From Chloroflexota bacterium (lineage in GTDB: Bacteria; Chloroflexota; Anaerolineae; UBA1429): a stretch of 7,354 nt of DNA. The position numbers and the translations under genes were made by a program. Shown here in pieces: positions 1 through 4,655 of the stretch. Under the pieces are notes generated by a model that saw only the letters and a list, made by a program, of their open reading frames with translations, made no database searches and was not told the origin of the DNA. The stretch is taken from NCBI GenBank assembly GCA_012515695.1, contig JAAYXX010000263.1:1-7354 (forward strand), given 5' to 3'. Within the stretch, counting starts at the first letter, position 1. Every line of letters starts with the position of its first letter.

Positions 1-182
1 ATGTATGCCGGTGGCATATTGCCGCGCTTACCGCCTTCTCCCCCCGGGAGAAGGCGGCATGCTGCCGAGCGGCAGGTATGCCGATGCCCGAAGGGCGGAT
101 GAGGGCAACTCCGATCTTGCCCCAGCACTTGATCCGCGAAAAGTTAGCACCATTGGCCAGGGATGGCTGCGGTCCAATCCCA
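1..182. other. Non-coding left edge, repeat-rich
   Basis: No convincing gene lies here. Apparent reading frames are arginine/proline-rich by-products of GC-rich DNA, without recognisable motifs or good ribosome sites. The left half (about 13-82) is taken up by nested inverted repeats described separately. The right half (83-182) is the downstream flank of the minus-strand URO-D-like gene. I looked there for a terminator on the minus strand: only a weak ATTGG/CCAAT pair and a short T4 run are visible, so no intrinsic terminator is called. Confidence 0.7.
13..82. repeat. Nested palindromic element (cruciform-capable)
   Basis: The core is a perfect 12-bp inverted repeat, CCGCCTTCTCCC (31-42) against its complement at 46-57, with a 3-nt loop of C residues. 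Outside it, 13-25 (GGCATATTGCCGC) pairs with 69-82 (GCGGCAGGTATGCC) as two 6-bp helices separated by a 1x2 internal loop. Between the core and the 3' outer arm sits the small hairpin CGGCATGCTGCCG (55-67), which competes with the core for bases 55-57. No T-run follows on either strand, so a classical intrinsic terminator is unlikely. It may still block polymerase or protect the 3' end of the minus-strand gene's transcript. It shares sequence with the element at 1365-1417, which suggests a dispersed intergenic repeat family. Confidence 0.75.
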
Positions 183-1289
183 TTATCTTTCCAGCCCCGC
201 CGCAGGGTAGACCTTGCCCGCGCCCCATCTGGTCAGCCTGTCCAGCATATCCAGGCCCGCCTCCCGCGAAGGCACATCGCGCATCGAGAGGAACACCCCG
301 CGCGGGTCGAGTGTCTCCATGATCAGGTCTAGCTCATCATAGGCACACACCACCTGAATGCCCTTGCCCGCCGCCTGAATGCGCTTGTAGACCGGAATCC
401 ACCGGGCAAAGCACTCGTTGCCAGCCCCCGGCACCCACTGGACGGCGTTCAGTTCGGGGATAGCGAGCAGCGCGTCCAGATGGCGCAGCGCCCCCGGCCC
501 GTCCAGGTGATAGATGCTGTGTGTGAGGAACTGGCACTCGCGAATGATCCCCGGCAGAAACACCTCTTCAAACATGGCGGGGCTGATCATAATCGAAAAG
601 TCGTTCGACGGAACATAGAATTTCTCGTCCGAAACCAGGCTCGTCCAGGTGGATATGGGCTGCCCGGCGGCGCGCAATTTCCCATAGAACATATCATAGA
701 TGGCGAAATAGTCGCGCTCGAGCCTGTCCAACAAGGCCACCACCTCTGGCCGGTGGGTCATCATATCCATCGCCAGGTTTTGCGGGTCGCGCAGGGCGGC
801 GACGCAATCCCCCCCAGGGTGCCAGTCGGTCATGCCAACGATAAACTTGTCCTTGCCAACCTCCAGCAAGGCGTCGGTCATCTCGTGTAGCTTTTGCAGG
901 TAGGGGCTGGACCAATCCAGCCGCACACTCTCCACCTGATCCCAGTCGTGGAGGATGGGGTCTGTCCAGCTTGTGCCATAGTCGCCAAAGTGAATAGGAC
1001 AGCCATAGAACGCGGCGAATACCTCCGGCCCCAGGTTGGGGTAGGCCACGGGCATGGTGTCGCCCAGGAACTCGGCATTCGACAGGCTCGCCAGCCGCAG
1101 CTCGGTCTGATATTCCACGTCGAGCCAGCGTTCCGCCGACGTCGCGTGACCCGACACAGGCAGCGGCACCTGCTCCTCCGGGGGTTTAGCCATACCGAAC
1201 TGCACCACTGGCCGATCAATCAGCTCGCATTCCCAAAAAGCGTCGATCCTCTGTTTCGATTCGGCATAGTCCGGCTTGAAGGCAAACAT
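183..1289 (-). CDS. URO-D superfamily protein (not HemE), substrate unknown
   Basis: This 368-residue protein has the length and late motifs of the uroporphyrinogen decarboxylase / corrinoid methyltransferase-activating fold (TIM barrel). Visible signatures are WHPGGDCVAALRDPQNL at residues 156-172, the strand-loop HLDGPGALRHLDALL at 261-275 and QWVPGAG at 284-290. The N-terminal RQAGRYLPEY-type substrate motif of true HemE is absent, so heme synthesis is unlikely. The loop reads HLDG where zinc-dependent MtaA/MtbA methyltransferases carry a His-x-Cys, which argues against that zinc chemistry too. There is no signal peptide or membrane segment, so a cytoplasmic enzyme is expected. The start ATG at 1289 is supported by AGGAGG 4 nt upstream; the gene ends in TAA at 185-183. 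It stands alone and divergent from the oxidoreductase gene, with no cobalamin or methyltransferase partner in view. Family placement is fairly sure; the reaction is unknown. Confidence 0.85.
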   Translation of the reverse strand: MFAFKPDYAESKQRIDAFWECELIDRPVVQFGMAKPPEEQVPLPVSGHATSAERWLDVEYQTELRLASLSNAEFLGDTMPVAYPNLGPEVFAAFYGCPIHFGDYGTSWTDPILHDWDQVESVRLDWSSPYLQKLHEMTDALLEVGKDKFIVGMTDWHPGGDCVAALRDPQNLAMDMMTHRPEVVALLDRLERDYFAIYDMFYGKLRAAGQPISTWTSLVSDEKFYVPSNDFSIMISPAMFEEVFLPGIIRECQFLTHSIYHLDGPGALRHLDALLAIPELNAVQWVPGAGNECFARWIPVYKRIQAAGKGIQVVCAYDELDLIMETLDPRGVFLSMRDVPSREAGLDMLDRLTRWGAGKVYPAAGLER

Positions 1290-1364
1290 GGCTCCTCCTG
1301 CGTTTGGTGTGGTCGCTCGGTACGGGTGTTATACAGGAAAACCGCCCGCCCGTCTAATCCGCCA

Positions 1365-1417
1365 CGGCAGAATGCCGTGCATTCCCGCGACACTGTAGCC
1401 GCGGCATTCTGCCGCGC
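1365..1417. repeat. GC-rich inverted repeat related to the element at 13-82
   Basis: CGGCAGAATGCCG (1365-1377) and its exact reverse complement CGGCATTCTGCCG (1402-1414) form a 13-bp stem around a 24-nt loop; the stem extends inward by a G-T and a G-C pair. Each arm can also fold on itself as a 5-bp CGGCA/TGCCG hairpin. The right arm differs at one base from CGGCATGCTGCCG at 55-67. The stretch GGCATTCTGCCGCGC (1403-1417) matches 13 of 15 bases at 13-27. The two elements therefore look like members of one REP-like intergenic family bracketing the URO-D-like gene. Confidence 0.7.
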
Positions 1418-1650
1418 AATTTTGCCACGGTCCTGCGCGCCTGAAAGGCTGCCTACGAGATGGCACGCCGGCTTGCCATAGTCAACTCGGCCATTTCCAT
1501 CCCATAGCAGTTCACTCCCCAAATAGTCAAGGGCAAACTGTTTTCTCGCTTTTCTGCCCGTTTCTTGTAGAATGCATTCCGTCATACAATGACCTGACCC
1601 TGGGGAGATCGTTGAATCGGCATTGGGCCGGGCAATCCCTTGCGGGAGCG

Positions 1651-1656
1651 GGGAGG
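1651..1656 (+). promoter_or_regulatory. Ribosome binding site deciding the oxidoreductase start
   Basis: GGGAGG ends 5 nt before ATG 1662. It fixes the start there rather than at the upstream in-frame TTG 1623, which would add 13 residues ahead of the Rossmann strand and has no comparable site. Confidence 0.8.
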
Positions 1657-1661
1657 ATGTG

Positions 1662-3170
1662 ATGGCAAATCGGTCTGTGATTATCATTGGGGCCGGTATT
1701 GGCGGCCTGGCTGCGGGCTGCTATGCCCAGATGAACGGCTATCGCAGCCAGATTTTCGAGCGCCACGACAAGCCGGGCGGCGTCTGCACCGCCTGGAGAC
1801 GCAAAGGCTATGTGTTCGACGGCTGCATGCACCACCTTACCGGAACCAGTTGCGCGTCGGCGCTATACAGCATGTGGGCAGAGCTGGGGGCCGTGCAGGG
1901 GCGCGAAATGCTCTACCCCGACGAGTTTACCTCCATCCAGGCCACCGACGGCAAGACATTCACCCTCTACACCGACATTGACCGGCTGGAACAGCACATG
2001 CACGCGTTGGCTCCGGCGGACGCCCGAGCTATTGACGAGTACATCCGCGCCGCCCGCCGATTCACCCGATTCGAGTTCTTTGGCATTCTGACGGGCGGCA
2101 CGTGGGGCATGATCCGCATGGCCCCTTATATGCCCGCCATGTTCAAAGCTATGCGTGTCACGCTAGAGCAGTATGCCCAGCGCTTCAGCGACCCGTTCTT
2201 GCGGCGCGCTTTTCCCATGATGCAGTACGATTTCGCCAATATCCCCCTCGGCCTCCACCTGGGCTTTTTGGCTGCCTGCCACAATCACACGATGGGCTGG
2301 CCTCAGGGCGGCTCGCTGCCTTTTGCCCAGGCCATCGCCCGGCGCTATCAGGAACTGGGCGGGGAAATCCATTACAAGGCCCGCGTGGACAAGGTGCTGG
2401 TCGAAAATGACCGCGCCGTGGGCATTCGACTCGCCGATAGCGCGGACGCTCAGGCGGGGGCCGAATATCGCGCCGACGTTGTCATCTCGAACGCCGACGG
2501 GCGCACGACCATCTACGATATGCTGGATGGCAGGTATACCGACGAGCGCATAAACAACTACTACGCCAATCCCCCCGACCGCCAGGAGATGGGGCTGAAC
2601 ATCTACCTCGGCGTGGCACGCGACCTCTCCCACGAGCCGCGCGCCATCACCTACTTGCTCGATCAGCCTGTCACCATCGCCAACGAAACGCATGACCGCC
2701 TGGACATCGAGCTGTTCAGCTTTGACCCCAGCATGGCCCCCGCCGGGAAATCCCCCCTCAAGGTCACCATGCCCGGCAGCTATGCCTACTGGCAGGCCCT
2801 GGCCGCCACCAGCAAGGACCGCTACAACGAGGAAAAGCAGCGCGTGGCCGAGACCGTCATCGACGCCATAGAACCCCGCTTCCCCGGCTTGCGCGGCCAG
2901 ATCGAGGCCGTGGACGTCACCACTCCGCTCACCACCGAGCGATACACAGGCAGCTTTCAGGGGTTGCAGGCGTGGTCGCCCTCTGGCGCAGGGTTCACGG
3001 CCATGCTCAAGGGATTGAGCAAGACCCTGCCGGGCCTGGACAGCTTTTACATGGTGGGCCAGTGGGCCGGGGCGACTATTGGCATCCCCCTGGTCGCCGC
3101 GATGGGCCGCAGCCTGATCCAAAACTTGTGCAAGCGCGACGGGCGGCGCTTTGTGGCGTCCGTCGGCTGA
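1662..3170 (+). CDS. CrtI/RetSat-like FAD-dependent oxidoreductase
   Basis: This 502-residue flavoprotein belongs to the phytoene desaturase / carotenoid isomerase / retinol saturase group of amine-oxidase-fold enzymes. The N-terminus carries the dinucleotide fingerprint GAGIGGLAAG (10-19), with acidic E33 closing the second strand and the GG of DKPGG (36-40) typical of CrtI-like proteins. A GG turn (216-217) opens the segment leading to the second FAD-contacting region, and VISNADG (274-280) follows. The C-terminus has the closing FAD motif around FYMVGQWAGATIGIP (462-476). Length is normal for the family and the fold appears intact. Such enzymes desaturate, saturate or isomerise polyene or isoprenoid chains, often at the membrane surface; no transmembrane segment is obvious. 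No phytoene synthase or other carotenoid gene is visible, so the substrate cannot be named. A terminator 94 nt after the stop suggests it ends its own transcription unit. Confidence 0.88.
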   Translation: MANRSVIIIGAGIGGLAAGCYAQMNGYRSQIFERHDKPGGVCTAWRRKGYVFDGCMHHLTGTSCASALYSMWAELGAVQGREMLYPDEFTSIQATDGKTFTLYTDIDRLEQHMHALAPADARAIDEYIRAARRFTRFEFFGILTGGTWGMIRMAPYMPAMFKAMRVTLEQYAQRFSDPFLRRAFPMMQYDFANIPLGLHLGFLAACHNHTMGWPQGGSLPFAQAIARRYQELGGEIHYKARVDKVLVENDRAVGIRLADSADAQAGAEYRADVVISNADGRTTIYDMLDGRYTDERINNYYANPPDRQEMGLNIYLGVARDLSHEPRAITYLLDQPVTIANETHDRLDIELFSFDPSMAPAGKSPLKVTMPGSYAYWQALAATSKDRYNEEKQRVAETVIDAIEPRFPGLRGQIEAVDVTTPLTTERYTGSFQGLQAWSPSGAGFTAMLKGLSKTLPGLDSFYMVGQWAGATIGIPLVAAMGRSLIQNLCKRDGRRFVASVG

Positions 3171-3264
3171 CCGCATTCCTTTCTACACAACGCAACGTCG
3201 CAGCAGCACGCCCTCGCAACGGCCATCACGCCAGCAGTTGGGGGGCTATATACGGATGATCACT

Positions 3265-3296
3265 GGCGCGCGCAACATACCTGTGCGCGCCTTTTT
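3265..3296 (+). terminator. Rho-independent terminator after the FAD oxidoreductase gene
   Basis: GGCGCGCGCA (3265-3274) pairs with TGTGCGCGCC (3282-3291) as a 10-bp, very GC-rich stem with a single G-U pair and a 7-nt loop, followed directly by five T (3292-3296). It lies 94 nt after the TGA at 3168-3170. It should separate transcription of the oxidoreductase from the downstream genes, unless read-through occurs. Confidence 0.85.
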
Positions 3297-3359
3297 CCGG
3301 GTCTGGTACGTATAGAGTACTGGCGTTTACACACATGGGCGAAGAGTCGCCCTGGCATT

Positions 3360-3379
3360 TTGCCTTGGTACCAAGGCAA
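3360..3379. promoter_or_regulatory. Perfect 20-bp palindrome, candidate operator
   Basis: The half-site TTGCCTTGGT (3360-3369) is followed without a gap by its exact reverse complement ACCAAGGCAA (3370-3379). The palindrome lies just upstream of the AAGGA ribosome site (3382-3386) of the pyruvyl-transferase-like gene. A two-fold site with no central loop suits binding by a dimeric helix-turn-helix regulator better than an RNA hairpin, although the transcript could pair with itself. No regulator gene is in the window. Which promoter it controls, if any, is not visible. Confidence 0.5.
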
Positions 3380-3381
3380 GA

Positions 3382-3386
3382 AAGGA
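3382..3386 (+). promoter_or_regulatory. Ribosome binding site deciding the GTG start at 3393
   Basis: AAGGA ends 6 nt before GTG 3393. The alternative in-frame TTG at 3360 lies inside the palindrome, has no Shine-Dalgarno sequence, and would add 11 residues without family character. Confidence 0.7.
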
Positions 3387-3392
3387 AAACCG

Positions 3393-4655
3393 GTGAACCG
3401 ACAGCAAGGGAACGCGCCTGCTTCAGGCGCCCCACGGGTGCTGCTGGTCGGCTATAACGGTGCCAACAACACGGGCGCTGAGGCCCTGCTGCTGGCCGAC
3501 ATCGAGGATGTTCGCGCCGTTTTTGGGCCGGAAGCTCTGATTACCGTGCCCACGCTCAACGAGGCCAACCTGCGACGCTATGTGCAAGAGGGTCCCCGCC
3601 TGCGCATCGCGCCCATCCCCACACTCTTTTTCGCTGCTATCTATCGCCTGGTCAAGCAGCACGACCTGATTATGCTGGTGGAAGGCAGCAGCTACATGGA
3701 TACCTGGACATCGGCCCTGTTGTGGGCCTACCTCTGGGCCACGCATTGCGCCCACTGGATGGGCAAACCCTGCCTGGCCTATGCCGTGGACGCTGGCAAG
3801 CTGTCGCCCTTTAACCGCAAGCTGGTGCGCCGCGAGGCCAGCCATACCGACCTGATCATCACCCGCGCCCAGGCTGCCGCCGAGCGCCTCCGCGCCGTCG
3901 GGGTCACGGCTCCCATTCAGGTGACGGCGGATAACGCACTCACTTTTCAGCCCAACCCCGCCGACGACGAGTTTCTGCGGCGCTCCTGGCCGGACGCGGG
4001 CGACGGCATTGTTGGCCTGGCCGTCGTGGACTTTTACCTTTGGCCGGTGGTCATGCGCCTGTGGGGCCGCCGTGAGGACGAGTACAAGTGGCCCTATTAC
4101 TTCTCACGGTCGGCGGAACGCACCCGCGCCACCGAGGCGCTGGCCCGTGCCTACGCCGCCCTGGCCGATTGGTTCATCAACGACCAGCACAAGGCAGTCG
4201 CCCTGATCTGCATGGAGCAACTGGACGAGTCGCTGGCCCAACAGGTGCACGGGTATATGCAACGCGCCGACCGCGCGCGCGTGTTCTCTTCGCGGCAGGT
4301 CAACGCCTCGCAGATGACCAACCTGCTGCGCGACCTCGACCTGCTGCTTACCTCTCGCTACCACGCGTGCGTGCTGTCGCTGGCCGCACAGGTTCCGCAA
4401 ATGGCCATCGGCCATGACTTGCGCCTGAAAACCATCTATGAGGAACTGGGGCTAGAGGACGACTATTTCCTCGCCCCCGAAACGCCGGACCTGTTCGAAG
4501 CGCTGCGCTCGCGCGCGCTGCGCCTGATGGACGCCGCGGCAGATATTCGCCAACGCTTGCGCCACGGCTATGAGGCACATCTGGCGCAGGCCCGCCGCAA
4601 CCGGCAACTGCTTGCCGAGTTTGTCCAGGCGCATGGCTGGGAGGTGGCCCGTTGA
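3393..4655 (+). CDS. Polysaccharide pyruvyl transferase family protein
   Basis: This 420-residue protein resembles the polysaccharide pyruvyl transferase family (CsaB-like), whose members transfer a pyruvyl group from phosphoenolpyruvate to sugars as a ketal. Hallmarks in order are the glycine-rich first strand and loop LLVGYNGANNTGAEALLL (17-34), EGSSYMDTW (97-105) where many relatives have GGG, TADNALTF (178-185), and the signature SRYHACVLSLAAQVPQMAIG (321-340) with conserved H324, followed by a lysine (K346) and an ELGLEDDYF stretch (351-359). No signal peptide is seen, so action on a nucleotide- or lipid-linked intermediate in the cytoplasm is likely. The start GTG follows AAGGA. The TGA overlaps the next start as TTGA (4652-4655), indicating translational coupling with the reductase-ligase gene. 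The acceptor is unknown; the coupling hints at a glycolipid or lipid head group (inference). Confidence 0.82.
   Translation: MNRQQGNAPASGAPRVLLVGYNGANNTGAEALLLADIEDVRAVFGPEALITVPTLNEANLRRYVQEGPRLRIAPIPTLFFAAIYRLVKQHDLIMLVEGSSYMDTWTSALLWAYLWATHCAHWMGKPCLAYAVDAGKLSPFNRKLVRREASHTDLIITRAQAAAERLRAVGVTAPIQVTADNALTFQPNPADDEFLRRSWPDAGDGIVGLAVVDFYLWPVVMRLWGRREDEYKWPYYFSRSAERTRATEALARAYAALADWFINDQHKAVALICMEQLDESLAQQVHGYMQRADRARVFSSRQVNASQMTNLLRDLDLLLTSRYHACVLSLAAQVPQMAIGHDLRLKTIYEELGLEDDYFLAPETPDLFEALRSRALRLMDAAADIRQRLRHGYEAHLAQARRNRQLLAEFVQAHGWEVAR
4639..4644 (+). promoter_or_regulatory. Strong ribosome binding site for the coupled reductase-ligase start
   Basis: GGGAGG, inside the last codons of the pyruvyl-transferase-like gene, ends 7 nt before TTG 4652. 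It favours TTG 4652 over the in-frame ATG 4670, which lies 25 nt away and would start immediately at the first Rossmann strand. Confidence 0.7.

Larger units (their letters stand above)
1290..1661. other. Divergent intergenic region, 372 bp
   Basis: This gap separates two divergent genes and must hold promoters for both. It contains the palindromic element at 1365-1417. A TAGAAT hexamer at 1568-1573 could be a -10 box for the oxidoreductase gene, but no good -35 lies 16-18 bp upstream, so I do not call a promoter. Translations across the region give no recognisable protein. No tRNA, riboswitch or other structured RNA was recognised. Confidence 0.6.

Noticed and set aside
894..1481. 195-codon open frame on the plus strand over the URO-D-like gene start and the intergenic repeat
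   Set aside because: It runs antisense to the gene and through the palindromic element, with no ribosome site or protein motif.
1568..1573. TAGAAT as a -10 promoter box for the oxidoreductase gene
   Set aside because: The hexamer is good, but no -35-like sequence sits at 16-18 bp upstream, and one hexamer alone is weak evidence.
1623..1661. Upstream TTG start that would lengthen the FAD oxidoreductase by 13 residues
   Set aside because: ATG 1662 has GGGAGG 5 nt upstream and puts the Rossmann strand at the usual distance from the N-terminus.
2163..3176. 337-codon open frame on the minus strand
   Set aside because: It lies wholly antisense to the FAD oxidoreductase gene, whose motifs are intact; its translation is Gly/Val/Ala-rich with no recognisable family. 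It is a GC-driven shadow.
3311..3316. TATAGA as a -10 promoter box for the two-gene operon
   Set aside because: The expected -35 position falls in the terminator arm with no TTGACA-like match.
3360..3392. Upstream TTG start for the pyruvyl-transferase-like gene
   Set aside because: It lies inside the 20-bp palindrome without a ribosome site; GTG 3393 follows AAGGA at a good distance.
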